From positions 1 to 64,000 of the forward strand of contig NZ_MIKC01000039.1 in NCBI RefSeq assembly GCF_001730315.1: a DNA stretch of 64,000 bases. The letters run 5' to 3'. A model generated the notes under the pieces. It did no database searches, was not told the origin of the DNA, and saw only the letters and a program-made list of their open reading frames with translations. A program made the translations under genes and the position numbers. Below, one piece after another: positions 39,455 to 47,992 of the stretch (its first letter is position 1; every line of letters begins with the position of its first letter). The stretch is from Enterococcus ureilyticus. Its GTDB lineage: Bacteria > Bacillota > Bacilli > Lactobacillales > Enterococcaceae.

Positions 39455-39585
39455 AAAAAGAGCTGTCTCTAACATCCGTAGGTTGGTAGCCTACGTCAAA
39501 CGCTAAAGACAGGCACTAAAGTAAGTGGCTTTGGTGCGCTACTCTTGTTTGTAGCAATTGCTACAACTATTTTAGTATAACAAAG
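39455..39585 (-). ncRNA. Candidate small antisense RNA with intrinsic terminator
   Basis: On the minus strand a -10 TATACT (complement of 39577-39582 region) with a -35-like ATGAAA 17 bp earlier is followed by the 18-bp palindrome TTGTAGCAATTGCTACAA (39549-39566). The RNA then ends in a nested hairpin (CCTGTCT...AGACAGC enclosing CGTAGG/CCTACG) and a T run. No ORF is seen. The arrangement of a convergent small RNA downstream of a tiny hydrophobic ORF is that of type I toxin-antitoxin loci. Ends are approximate. Confidence 0.45.
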
Positions 39586-39703
39586 TATTAATGAGATTTC
39601 ATTAGTATTTGACAATTTGTTAAATATTAGATTAATACGGATGTAGTTTTTGCATACATATTTAATTGAGTAGTCTCAAATCCCAAAAGGTGGAGATACG
39701 GAT

Positions 39704-39811
39704 TTGAAGATAGATGATAAAGAATTACTAATACTATTAGAGAAATTTTGCCAAAAGTTAAATATTACGTTGGAAGAGGCGTTGTTCTTAATTGTATTTA
39801 AAGAAAGTTAA
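39704..39811 (+). CDS. Small helical protein, 35 residues
   Basis: TTG start at 39704 with GGTGGAG 7 nt upstream. The product KIDDKELLILLEKFCQKLNI then TLEEALFLIVFKES looks like two amphipathic helices. Its stop overlaps the end of the convergent XRE gene by a few bases. No family recognised; placed beside the regulators of the conjugative element it may be a small regulatory factor. Confidence 0.5.
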   Translation: MKIDDKELLILLEKFCQKLNITLEEALFLIVFKES

Positions 39812-40293
39812 AATTTTTCTTTTAGTTCAAACATAAAAAATAATAATGCTTCTCGTGATTCAGGAGTATCAGGGACGTTAAATGACTTTAGAATTTTTCT
39901 AATATTGTCATAGCGTTCTTTTTGTTTGTTTAAGTAATTTGGGTCAGAAAGTTTTGCTTTGATTTGTTTTTTGTTGTTAAATTCAATTCTATTATCTTCT
40001 ATTTTAAAACCCTCGTTATTAGCAGAAGATAACTGTTTTAAGTAATTTTCTTGTTCAGGAGTTAGGTTCAGATACTGTACATTCGGGTTATTAGTTTGCC
40101 CTAAAATGTAATCAGTTGTTACCTTATATAAGGAGGCTATTTTAGTAATCATTTCAGAATCTGGTTCACGAGTGCCGTATTCCCAATTTGCGTAAGTACC
40201 TAAGTTTTTAAGTCCTAATAAATTAGCGACATGTGTTTTTGTCCAATTTCTTTCTTCTCTAAGTTTAGTTAATCGATCAGCTAGTATATTCAA
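39808..40293 (-). CDS. XRE-family repressor of the conjugative element
   Basis: A 161-residue regulator with an N-terminal HTH_3 domain (ADRLTKLREERNWTKTHVAN, then NWEYGTREPDSEMITKIASLYKVTTDYILG) and a C-terminal helical region without an obvious peptidase motif. The start is probably the TTG at 40293, 8 nt after AGGAGG. It is transcribed divergently from the strong promoter at 40365 with the palindrome GTTAAACG-AAA-CGTTTAAC, the expected position for an ImmR-like repressor. No ImmA-type protease gene is adjacent. Confidence 0.82.
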   Translation of the reverse strand: MNILADRLTKLREERNWTKTHVANLLGLKNLGTYANWEYGTREPDSEMITKIASLYKVTTDYILGQTNNPNVQYLNLTPEQENYLKQLSSANNEGFKIEDNRIEFNNKKQIKAKLSDPNYLNKQKERYDNIRKILKSFNVPDTPESREALLFFMFELKEKF

Positions 40294-40364
40294 AATAATG
40301 TCCTCCTTTTTTTGAATATTATAAACGTTTTGAGTATTAATATGTATAAGTTAAACAAAAAGTG

Positions 40365-40420
40365 TTGACTTGCTTTTGGAAAAGGTGTAATATGTAGATA
40401 AGTTAAACGAAACGTTTAAC
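40365..40420 (+). promoter_or_regulatory. Strong promoter with palindromic operator ahead of the conjugation genes
   Basis: TTGACT-17 bp-TAATAT (40365-40393), then the perfect dyad GTTAAACGAAACGTTTAAC (40402-40420) over the start site. A related half site GTTAAAC occurs at about 40350. The divergent XRE protein is the likely binder. Confidence 0.75.
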
Positions 40421-41165
40421 AAAAATAAACAAAAAAGTGTTCCCGAAAAGAAAATGAATTTCTGTTTCGCAAACACCTTAGATAAAACCTAGACACTTTT
40501 ATTCTAATGGATGTTGCTAAATAATACAAGGATGAAATTTTCCAATTGAGTTATAAATCTTTTTGAGGTGTTGAGGATTGACCTATGAACAATCTTCAAG
40601 GTGGCAACAAGTATTCGTAAATGAAGCCGAATATTTTATTGATTTTTCGAGATTAGAATTTCTTGTTTACTCCTAAGGGCTAGGTTTTCTGTTTGACTTC
40701 TAATTAAGGAGAAGGGCAATGAAAACATTGAATAAGATTCGCTTAAGGTAAATCAGTGTCTAATGGAACAAGATCACTTTAAGTCTATAGTCGTGTTGTG
40801 ATGATACTGCTGACGATAAAGGTTGATACATTTCAAAAGAAGTGTATCAACATAAAATTAGAGGAGGAGAAGTTGTACACCGTATGTGGTAGGTCTATCT
40901 AACGTGCTGTGATATAGGTTTATTAAATCTATTAGCCGTTGAACGATGATTCTATGTTCTACCATGAATTAAAGAATCACTTAAACGAATCAAAATCATT
41001 GGTCAAAACAGGATGGAAAAGATTTTTTTCAGAGACTGATTGATTTTGAAAGAACATATTTTGAAGGGCATTCTCTAAAGGGTGTCCTTTTTCTATGTTC
41101 TACTAAAGGAAATTTAAATAGTAGGTTTCTTTTAGTAGAATTTAGAAATCACTAAAAAGGAGGAA
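40421..41165 (+). ncRNA. Long structured leader RNA of the conjugation operon
   Basis: About 740 nt follow the promoter with no ORF longer than a few codons in the sense direction. Structures seen: GTGTT..CGAAA / TTTCG..AACAC around a possible nine-codon ORF MNFCFANTL (40454); GTTGATACATTTC-AAAA-GAAGTGTATCAAC (40822-40851), a 13-bp stem with one wobble; AAGGGCAT / GTGTCCTT followed by T's near 41060-41095, which resembles a terminator; and TTCTACTAAA..GAAA / TTTC.TTTTAGTAGAA at 41097-41142. The size and number of hairpins suggest processive antitermination, attenuation or an origin function. I do not recognise a named RNA family. Confidence 0.5.
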
Positions 41166-41187
41166 ATCTATTAGAAATAAAAAGTTA

Positions 41188-41496
41188 TTAATCAAAGTAA
41201 TACTTAAGTTCTTTCGTTAAGAACGAAATGTTTCTAGTGACTAATTGGCTAGCGAGTAAATGTCGATCCTTTCTTAATTTTAATTCCCCACAATCGTACC
41301 ACCACTTTTGTTCAGGTTGAACACTTTTTCTTGTAATGGAAATTGAATACGATTCAGGAAAAAGAACGCTAGGTTCCTTTTTAGAAACGTAATAGTGTTC
41401 ACCTCTTGAAGCTTGGCTATTCAAAAGAGCTTCCAATTGTTTAGCGATGTGTTTCAAAATCTCTTGATCTTTAACTGTATCAGATATATATACCAT
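41188..41496 (-). CDS. Hypothetical protein, 102 residues
   Basis: Not recognised. Soluble, basic-acidic mixed, with a segment ISITRKSVQPEQKWWYDCGE. GGTGG lies 7 nt before the ATG. It is antisense to the downstream part of the plus-strand transcript and divergent from the 41627 gene. It is the only minus-strand gene of this size in the conjugation region, so it may be a control or recent addition; a spurious ORF cannot be excluded. Confidence 0.5.
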   Translation of the reverse strand: MVYISDTVKDQEILKHIAKQLEALLNSQASRGEHYYVSKKEPSVLFPESYSISITRKSVQPEQKWWYDCGELKLRKDRHLLASQLVTRNISFLTKELKYYFD

Positions 41497-41626
41497 AATT
41501 TAACCACCTTTAGGAGTGTGATGTGAGATGAGAAGCGATGTTGATTTTTTTGTTTATAAAGATAATAAAGATAAAAAAGATTGTGTTCTATCAAATAATC
41601 TAATTATATCAAATGGTGAGAAAAAA

Positions 41627-42049
41627 ATGAAGTTGAACTGTTTAGGAGATTTACCAGAACTAATTGAATTACGTTGGATAAAAGGTATCGCTCCGTTGAT
41701 GGAAGAGCATGAAGGAGTAAAACGTCCATCTTTAAATGGTATTGACATACTCTTAGCAGATGGAATAGAAGCGGAAGATGTTTGGGATATGGTAAAGCAA
41801 CCAGCAGAAGGCGAATATGATTACTTACAAATAACGGAGCCGACTAAAATTATTTACCACAATGCCATTATTATTCATGAAAGACTTACAAAACTTTTTT
41901 TAAATGAATCATGGACAGAGCAAGAAAGAATTGAGCACGCTGAATTAAGGTGGCAATTCGATCAACTAGGTTATTTAAGTTCGTGTTTACAAAAAGGTGC
42001 TAATGTAGCGTTTAATGAGGAAACGGAACTATTCTATTTAGTTCCTTAA
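41627..42049 (+). CDS. Hypothetical protein of the conjugative element
   Basis: A 140-residue acidic soluble protein if begun at 41627 (MKLNCLGDLPELIELRW), where GGTGAG lies close upstream; a longer frame from 41528 adds 33 residues of poor coding appearance. The C-terminus has WTEQERIEHAELRWQFDQLG. First sizeable gene after the leader. No family recognised. Confidence 0.6.
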   Translation: MKLNCLGDLPELIELRWIKGIAPLMEEHEGVKRPSLNGIDILLADGIEAEDVWDMVKQPAEGEYDYLQITEPTKIIYHNAIIIHERLTKLFLNESWTEQERIEHAELRWQFDQLGYLSSCLQKGANVAFNEETELFYLVP

Positions 42050-42153
42050 TAAATGTAGTAAGAAGGCAAATAAAGAGAGGAGACAAAAAAGTACCTAACG
42101 AATAGGTGCTTTAATCAAAAACGTTCAATCTTAATATTGAAAGGATGATTTTA

Positions 42154-42324
42154 ATGAAACAAGGAAAAAGACCAACAAGAAAACAAAAAGAATTGATTGG
42201 GGAACAAAGAATTGGAAATCAATATCTCAATCCAGAAAAATGGTTAGTAAGGCAATTATCAGGAAATGATGTTCTTCTTATTCATAGAGTATCTGGTAAA
42301 ACTAGAAAAGTAGAAATTGGCTAA
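42154..42324 (+). CDS. Small basic protein, DUF6906-like
   Basis: A 56-residue protein starting MKQGKRPTRKQKELIGEQRI and containing NPEKWLVRQLSGNDVLLIHR, a pattern I recall from small proteins in Firmicutes conjugative elements (DUF6906). Function unknown. AAAGGATG precedes the ATG and the next gene starts 18 nt after its stop. Confidence 0.65.
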   Translation: MKQGKRPTRKQKELIGEQRIGNQYLNPEKWLVRQLSGNDVLLIHRVSGKTRKVEIG

Positions 42325-42342
42325 AAAAAGGAGGTTAAAACT

Positions 42343-42522
42343 GTGTTTGCTATCTATTGCAAGGATGTTAATTTATCAGGATTTGTAACTGGACAATTAG
42401 TTCATCAAGGAGGAATTTTTGTCACAACAAGTAGATTAGATGGAAGTACAACGGCAAGAATAAAATTATATAAATCTAAAAAAAAGAGCAGAGAAGGGTA
42501 TCAGAAGCTACATGAATGTTAA
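42343..42522 (+). CDS. Small hypothetical protein, 59 residues
   Basis: GTG start 8 nt after AAGGAGG. The product begins MFAIYCKDVNLSGFVTGQLV, then a basic C-terminus with KKKSREGY. Not recognised. It lies in the run of small plus-strand genes before the surface proteins, a typical feature of the early part of such operons. Confidence 0.55.
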   Translation: MFAIYCKDVNLSGFVTGQLVHQGGIFVTTSRLDGSTTARIKLYKSKKKSREGYQKLHEC

Positions 42523-42676
42523 AAAAGATGAATTTGAGGTACGTGAATTATCTGACGGTGTTGTTCAATTGATAATGGATGCTAAAAAAAATGTCTTAAC
42601 CAAAAGGAGAATTTTAAGATGTCTTTGTTTAATCAAACGATTAAGGATGTATATTCTAGGGCTTTTAATAGATTGA
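42512..42676 (+). CDS. Possible small ORF, 54 residues
   Basis: Begins at an ATG overlapping the end of the previous gene, and its first part (KKDEFEVRELSDGVVQLIMD) looks protein-like. The ribosome binding site is poor and the 3' third overlaps the better supported gene at 42619 in another frame. Confidence 0.35.
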   Translation: MNVKKDEFEVRELSDGVVQLIMDAKKNVLTKRRILRCLCLIKRLRMYILGLLID

Positions 42677-42876
42677 TGAGTAAATATCCTGAACTGAAAG
42701 AGGAAGAATTGAGAACTTTCATTGAGAATAAATCTACTAGTTTTGAAGAACTACTTTTATCTAGTGAAATGAGATTCTTTTTGAAGTCTGAAACAACAAT
42801 GAATCAAATGAAGGCGGATTATGTAAGAAGAATCGTTGATGAAGTTAGTTTATATCAATTAACAAGTTCTGGATAA
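42619..42876 (+). CDS. Hypothetical protein, 85 residues
   Basis: Soluble helical protein with FNQTIKDVYSRAFNRLMSKY and TFIENKSTSFEELLLSSEMR. AAAGGAG is 10 nt before the ATG. Not recognised; part of the plus-strand operon just before the surface-protein genes. Confidence 0.6.
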   Translation: MSLFNQTIKDVYSRAFNRLMSKYPELKEEELRTFIENKSTSFEELLLSSEMRFFLKSETTMNQMKADYVRRIVDEVSLYQLTSSG

Positions 42877-42928
42877 AATGGAAATAATAGCAAACATTTG
42901 TTAAACTATGTATGAGGAGGAATAAGAA

Positions 42929-43714
42929 ATGAACTTAAAAGAAATGATCAAGAATAAAAAAATTGTAACAGCAAGTATTGTAGTACTGTTAGTGGCTGGT
43001 GTTGCCGTAGGTGGTAAAGTTTATGCAGATAAAGAACAAGAAAAAAAGGCAGAAATAGCTAAAGTGGAGAAAAGAAAACAAGCGAAATTACAATCTGAAA
43101 TGGTTGCTAAAGCTCAAGAAGAAGAAAAGAACAAAGAAGCAAAACAGGTGGAAAAAGCCAAACAAAAACTTTTAAAAATCTATAAAGATAATAAAGTGAT
43201 TTCCACCGATTCTAAACTTTATGAATCGGCAAAAAAGGAAATTGAATCTGTAAAAGATGATAAAGTAAAAAAAGAATTGCTTCAACAATTAGCAAAAGTG
43301 AAACAAGAAATGGACAAAAAGGCTAAAGAAGTAGCAAAGAAAACAGAAAACGAATCTAAGCAAATCGATACCAAACAGAATCAAGCGAAACAACAAGAAG
43401 TTCAAGAAGAACAACCAGTTTCACAACAACAAGTAGCAGAACAACCAGTATATCAAGAAGCAGTTGCTCCAACAAGCAATAATGATTGGGGCGGTCAAGA
43501 TCAACAACAACCAGTACAAGAGCAAGTACAGTCTGTACCAGCTCCACCGTCTAGTGGTGGGAATCAAGCTCCAGAACAACCAGTAATACCTCCATCAAGT
43601 GGTGGATCACAAGATCATGGGGAATGGGTTCCTGATATGGGATGGGGAGAACAAACTGGTGATATTGATGGTAATGGAGGAAGTTGGACAGGTGGCTGGG
43701 AAGAAGTAAAATAA
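42929..43714 (+). CDS. Membrane-anchored coiled-coil protein with Gln/Pro-rich tail
   Basis: A 261-residue protein with an N-terminal hydrophobic helix (about 13-32), a long Lys/Glu/Gln coiled coil (about 34-160), and a low-complexity C-terminus of QQQPVQEQVQ and PPSSGG type repeats ending in a Gly/Trp-rich segment. There is no LPXTG motif, so the N-terminal helix probably anchors it with the rod outside. Such proteins in conjugative elements may help cell contact. GAGGAGG precedes the ATG and a terminator follows. Confidence 0.7.
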   Translation: MNLKEMIKNKKIVTASIVVLLVAGVAVGGKVYADKEQEKKAEIAKVEKRKQAKLQSEMVAKAQEEEKNKEAKQVEKAKQKLLKIYKDNKVISTDSKLYESAKKEIESVKDDKVKKELLQQLAKVKQEMDKKAKEVAKKTENESKQIDTKQNQAKQQEVQEEQPVSQQQVAEQPVYQEAVAPTSNNDWGGQDQQQPVQEQVQSVPAPPSSGGNQAPEQPVIPPSSGGSQDHGEWVPDMGWGEQTGDIDGNGGSWTGGWEEVK

Positions 43715-43725
43715 TATATTGATTT

Positions 43726-43757
43726 AGAAGCATATAAAAAATATGCTTCTTTTTTTA
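43726..43757 (+). terminator. Intrinsic terminator
   Basis: AGAAGCATA / TATGCTTCT stem followed by seven T. Confidence 0.85.
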
Positions 43758-43853
43758 TGCCTAAAAATGGAAAGGATGTGGAATATTAGGATGATACGAG
43801 CGCCTACTAATAATTTGTATCGATAAAAAACAAAAAAATAGGAGGATATATTT

Positions 43854-46358
43854 TTGAAGAAGAAAAATTTAGTGTTAACAAGTCTTGTTTTAGCATCAAC
43901 TTTATTTCAAACGTTGGTGCCATTAGGAAAAGTTGTGTTTGCAGAAGAGAATGAAAATGAAATGTATGAAGTAGGAAAAACAGAAGATGGCAAAGTTATT
44001 TTGTCCAGTGCTAAAAAGTTGAAAAATAGCCGAGCAGTTGGGAATGTTCAAGGAGATGTAATTAGAATCACTATTGGAGGTGTTTTGTATGAAGGGGCTA
44101 GAATTACAATTGATGGTAAACCAGCTTTTTGTATTGATCATGAGCTGAGGGCTCCTTGGGAAACAGATACTCCATATGATGGTGGTAATCCTTATGATGA
44201 CATTGGGATTAAATCAATTATGAGTTATGGTGCTTTTAGTTCTGTTAATCCTAATCCAACTGACGAAGATGTGTTATTGACTGAAATTGCTATGAATAAT
44301 TGGCTTAAGAAAAAAATCACTCCTGAATCGTCAGTAGCAAATTCTCATCCGTATGTTTGGGCGTTGATCCAAAAAGCGATTAATAGTGATTATCCAAGAA
44401 CGGAAGTAAAATTTTCAAAAAATGATGTAAAAAGCGATATCGTAGGTAATGAACAAGTTTCGGAAACGGTAACTCTTAATGGAACTAACAATCAGGTAAC
44501 TGTTAATGTTCCGATTGATGTGACTTTTACGAATCTAACAACTGGAAAAAAAGTAACTAATGGAAAAGCAACGGTAAAAGCTGGAGAGAAATTTCAAGTT
44601 AAAGCGCCGTTGAATTACAATAAGAAATATACTACTGGAAAAGTTAAACCAGAAAAAGGTGAATTTATTCCGATTATGTTTAAGCCTTTTCCTGTCGGGT
44701 ATCAACGACTAGTGCAAGGTTCTTTTAGTGATCCTGTACCAATGATGGAGCTTAATGTTGATTTCTTTGCTCGTACTGGAGATGTGAAAATCACAAAACT
44801 TGATGAAGGAACAGGTGAACCAGTTCCACATACTGAATTTGATGTGGAACATGATGGTAAAGTGGAAAAAGTCAAAACAGATGCCAAAGGTGAAGGTACT
44901 GTAAAAGGTATCACTGGAGATTCTAAAGCTAAAGTAACAGAGACTTTTGTACCAGCTCCATATGTTAAAGCTAAGAATAATACAAAAGAGGTAACGGTTA
45001 AAGCTGGTCAAGTAACACCAGTTGAATTTAGAAATGAACGTGCAACAGGTAAATCAACACTAACAAAAGTTGATAAAACAACAGAAACAGACAAACCATT
45101 GAATTCTAATTATCCTATGACTGGTGCAAAATACGGCTGGTTTAAAGAAGATGGTAAGTTAGTTAAAGAATTTACATTAGACAAAAATCAAACGGCTACT
45201 ATCGAGGGACAGCCATTAGCAACATATTATTGGAAAGAAACAGTTGCTCCAATAGGTTATGCACTTGATCCAGAAAAACATGTTGTCGAATTGACTTACA
45301 AAGATCAAGATACACCAGTTGTTATTAAAGACAGTCAGAGTAAGGACGATGCAATTCGTATGGATATTGATTGGCAAAAATTGATCCAAAATAAAACAAA
45401 TGAAATGTTTAAAAATGGTGTAGAATTTACTGCTACAAATCAGCGCACCAAAGAAGAAATTGTAAAAACTACTGCAACGGTTGATGGTAAAAAAGGCTAC
45501 TTAAAATTTGCTGACCTTGCAATTGATGATTATTTAATTACGGAAACAAAAGGCGTTGAAGGATATGATCCAGTTGATCCTATTCTGATCAAACATGTGT
45601 ATGACAAAGAAACGAGATCATTTACATTTACAGTAACCGATCAAAAAAGCGGAAATATCTTGAATCAAGAAACGTTTACACAAGAAGAACTTTCTAAAGG
45701 CGAGAACGTTGATTTAGGTACTTATACGCTTAAAGACAAAGCTGTCGTAAATGAAGAATCAATTGTAGGTATCTCTACACAAGCACATACTGGAGACGGT
45801 AAAACACAAACATTTACGTGGGGTGAAAATGTTAAGTTTTATGATGATGTTACTATCACGCATAAAAACTTTCCAGAAAACACTATCTTAGCGTATGAAA
45901 CAATTCAAGTTGCTGTTTATACTGACAACGAAGGTAAAGAGACAGAAAAAGATGTTTGGACGTCAGGTAAAGTTGATTTGAAAGAAACAGATGAAAAAAT
46001 TACTGAGCGTGTTCTTTCAGAATATGATTATAAAAAAGACCCGAAAGGTACGCGTTACTACTTTAAAGAGTTAGTATATGTTAAGAAATCGGAAAAAGAA
46101 TATGAAAAAGTTGCTGAACACAACTTTGACGGTAAAGAAAAAACACAGGATATTACACCAGATGTAAAAGAAACACCTAAAGCACCAGATACACCAAAAG
46201 AAACGCCGAAAGGTTCATTACCATACACAGGTGAAGAAATGATGCGTGGTGCTACTGTAGTTGGGGTGTTATTGATCGCTGGTGTTGCTGGTGCTATGTT
46301 CTTAAAACGTAAGAAATCAAATGAAGAAACAGAAAAAACAACAGAAGAAAACGACTAA
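43854..46358 (+). CDS. LPXTG adhesin with probable thioester domain and Cna-B repeats
   Basis: An 834-residue wall-anchored protein. The start is TTG at 43854, 8 nt after GGAGG. Order: signal peptide (cleavage near VFA-EE); an N-terminal domain with KPAFCIDHELRAPW, where Cys93 is the likely thioester residue; a linker; then Cna-B/SpaA-type domains (GDVKITKLDEGTGEPVPHTEF, STLTKVDKTTE...YYWKETVAPIGYALD, YLITETKGVEGYD); a beta-rich region; and the sortase signal LPYTG at 789-793 with helix and KRKK. Thioester adhesins can bond covalently to host proteins. It stands between two terminators, so it can be expressed apart from the transfer genes. Confidence 0.85.
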   Translation: MKKKNLVLTSLVLASTLFQTLVPLGKVVFAEENENEMYEVGKTEDGKVILSSAKKLKNSRAVGNVQGDVIRITIGGVLYEGARITIDGKPAFCIDHELRAPWETDTPYDGGNPYDDIGIKSIMSYGAFSSVNPNPTDEDVLLTEIAMNNWLKKKITPESSVANSHPYVWALIQKAINSDYPRTEVKFSKNDVKSDIVGNEQVSETVTLNGTNNQVTVNVPIDVTFTNLTTGKKVTNGKATVKAGEKFQVKAPLNYNKKYTTGKVKPEKGEFIPIMFKPFPVGYQRLVQGSFSDPVPMMELNVDFFARTGDVKITKLDEGTGEPVPHTEFDVEHDGKVEKVKTDAKGEGTVKGITGDSKAKVTETFVPAPYVKAKNNTKEVTVKAGQVTPVEFRNERATGKSTLTKVDKTTETDKPLNSNYPMTGAKYGWFKEDGKLVKEFTLDKNQTATIEGQPLATYYWKETVAPIGYALDPEKHVVELTYKDQDTPVVIKDSQSKDDAIRMDIDWQKLIQNKTNEMFKNGVEFTATNQRTKEEIVKTTATVDGKKGYLKFADLAIDDYLITETKGVEGYDPVDPILIKHVYDKETRSFTFTVTDQKSGNILNQETFTQEELSKGENVDLGTYTLKDKAVVNEESIVGISTQAHTGDGKTQTFTWGENVKFYDDVTITHKNFPENTILAYETIQVAVYTDNEGKETEKDVWTSGKVDLKETDEKITERVLSEYDYKKDPKGTRYYFKELVYVKKSEKEYEKVAEHNFDGKEKTQDITPDVKETPKAPDTPKETPKGSLPYTGEEMMRGATVVGVLLIAGVAGAMFLKRKKSNEETEKTTEEND

Positions 46359-46389
46359 GAAGAAGTGGAAAAAGCTTCTTCTTTTTTTA
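46357..46389 (+). terminator. Terminator at the adhesin stop codon
   Basis: AAGAAGAAG / CTTCTTCTT around a short loop and followed by T's; it overlaps the TAA. Confidence 0.75.
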
Positions 46390-46459
46390 TTGTAAATGAG
46401 TATATTCAATTTTTATTAACAACAAAAATATTATAAGAAAATAGAAATGAGGAAAAGAA

Positions 46460-46792
46460 ATGGCAGACAAACAAAACAGATGTTTTATTGATCCAGAAAT
46501 TATTTTAGGAAAAGATATTGAGGTAGCTCCAAAATTTGTAGATAGACCCATTACAGTTGATGGTGTGAGATATCCAGCACGTAGATTTTCGGCGAGTAGT
46601 GAGTTACAAGCAGATTTTGATATTGTAGTGTTGAATCCAGCTAAAAATGCAGATGCAATTACTGAATTAACAGATGTTATTTTAAAAGGTGTCGAGATTG
46701 TTAATACTTTCAAAGCAACAGTGTTTGGTGATAAACAAGAACGTAGACAAGCTTATGAAGTTTACGCAAAAGAACTTAGAGTGAAGGGGTAG
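46460..46792 (+). CDS. YdcP-like (DUF961) conjugation accessory protein
   Basis: A 110-residue soluble protein with CFIDPEIILGKDIEVAPKFV and FSASSELQADFDIVVLN. It is paired with another DUF961-like gene directly downstream, as orf23 and orf22 are in Tn916 and ydcO/ydcP are in ICEBs1. In ICEBs1 such proteins assist replication of the element as single-strand DNA binding helpers. Identification rests on position and pairing; the family match is less certain for this gene than for the next. Confidence 0.65.
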   Translation: MADKQNRCFIDPEIILGKDIEVAPKFVDRPITVDGVRYPARRFSASSELQADFDIVVLNPAKNADAITELTDVILKGVEIVNTFKATVFGDKQERRQAYEVYAKELRVKG

Positions 46793-46798
46793 AAAAAT

Positions 46799-47221
46799 AT
46801 GACAGTAAGATTTGAAAATAGAAAAGTACCAAAAATCGATGAAGTAGCAACATTTGGAGATTTAACATTCCGATCATTTACATTAGGATTTGAAAATGGG
46901 ATGAATGGAGAAGTTGGAACAGATGTAAAATCTGTCAAAGTCTTATTTTATTCAACTGGTAAAAAAGATTTTGTGGAAATTGAATTTCCTAGTGAGTTAC
47001 AAGAAAAAATTGAAGGATTGAAACGGAAGCAAGCAGTAGTTTTAAAAGGGGATGTAAGTGCTTTTGGATGGTATGCTTCGTTAGAACAGGCAAATGGCTT
47101 TGTTAGTGCCGAAAGTGGTTTGAAGTTCATGGCATCAGATTTTAGTACTACTAATACTAAGCCAACTAACTCTTCTGGTCAGCAAATACCACCAAAAAAA
47201 GAAGAAAAAACTAATCAATAA
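46799..47221 (+). CDS. YdcP-type DUF961 protein
   Basis: A 140-residue protein with GDLTFRSFTLGFENGMNGEV and VEIEFPSELQEK, and a polar tail of T/N/S/K ending NQ. The beta-rich core and the position before the coupling protein match Tn916 Orf22/ICEBs1 YdcP (DUF961). It starts 6 nt after the previous stop. A terminator follows. Confidence 0.75.
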   Translation: MTVRFENRKVPKIDEVATFGDLTFRSFTLGFENGMNGEVGTDVKSVKVLFYSTGKKDFVEIEFPSELQEKIEGLKRKQAVVLKGDVSAFGWYASLEQANGFVSAESGLKFMASDFSTTNTKPTNSSGQQIPPKKEEKTNQ

Positions 47222-47231
47222 TTGAAGATTG

Positions 47232-47269
47232 AAAAAGGGACATTCTGAAATAATAGGGTGTTCCTTTTT
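47232..47269 (+). terminator. Intrinsic terminator after the DUF961 pair
   Basis: AAAAAGGGACATTCT pairs with AGGGTGTTCCTTTTTT; partial termination would leave the downstream transfer genes with lower expression. Confidence 0.75.
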
Positions 47270-47382
47270 TATATAAATTAATCTGTGATTATGTACAGCA
47301 TAGTTAGATATTAGTTTATATAAAGAGAGAGGGTGAAGCATGACTGATAGTAAAAAGTATTTTGAAAGGAGGAGGTAAGTAC

Positions 47383-47667
47383 GTGTCAGGTTTGATTCAG
47401 TCGCAAGAAGATGTATACACCAGTTTTAAAAAAAGATTGCAGCAAGTGTTTAATATGAAATTTGAATCAGAAAGAAGACGTCAATATTTTGATGCATTTT
47501 TTAATATCTCAAATGGGTGTCAAGAGTTCAAAAAGGAATTATTTTCGTCTGAAAAAAACTGGGATAAAAAAAATGCTACTGATTTAATCTCTAGCTATTT
47601 TGAGATAGCAAATTATGAAATTTGTACACAAGCGACACAATTTTTTAAAGAAAAGGGGGTTCAGTGA
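47383..47667 (+). CDS. Hypothetical protein, 94 residues
   Basis: GTG start at 47383 after AAAGGAGGAGG. Soluble helical product (SGLIQSQEDVYTSFKKRLQQ). A 12-codon ORF at 47340-47378 (MTDSKKYFERRR) has its own ribosome binding site and its final Arg codons are the AGGAGG of this gene, so translation of the two may be linked. Not recognised. Confidence 0.6.
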   Translation: MSGLIQSQEDVYTSFKKRLQQVFNMKFESERRRQYFDAFFNISNGCQEFKKELFSSEKNWDKKNATDLISSYFEIANYEICTQATQFFKEKGVQ

Positions 47668-47982
47668 ATGAGCGAAATAACTAATTATTCTGAATTGGAA
47701 AGGTTTTGGATTTCTTTAGAAGAAGATTTTTTTAATCGATTGGACATGGTGTTAAGAAGTACTGGCATGGATTTACTTTTAGAAGAAACGAAAATTCATG
47801 AATTGAAAGAAAAGTGTGGAAATGAAATGGAACAATATTTGAGTAGATTGTCAGATGAAATGCATGATAAAAACTTAAATGACAAAAGAGTTCGTCAGGT
47901 GTTCGCTAATCTGGAATTTAGATTGCAAGCGAAAGTGAATGAGTTCGTTGGGAATTGGTTTATTGGTAGTGCGTGGAAGTAA
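47668..47982 (+). CDS. Hypothetical protein, 104 residues
   Basis: Helical acidic protein (NYSELERFWISLEEDFFNRL). It begins directly at the end of the previous gene and ends 10 nt before the coupling-ATPase gene, so it is part of the transfer operon. No family recognised. Confidence 0.6.
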   Translation: MSEITNYSELERFWISLEEDFFNRLDMVLRSTGMDLLLEETKIHELKEKCGNEMEQYLSRLSDEMHDKNLNDKRVRQVFANLEFRLQAKVNEFVGNWFIGSAWK

Positions 47983-47992
47983 GGAGAGATAA

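Noticed and set aside
41528-41626. Longer N-terminus for the 41627 gene
   Set aside because: The extra 33 codons look non-coding and the spacing to GGAG is too long; a GGTGAG sits before the later ATG.
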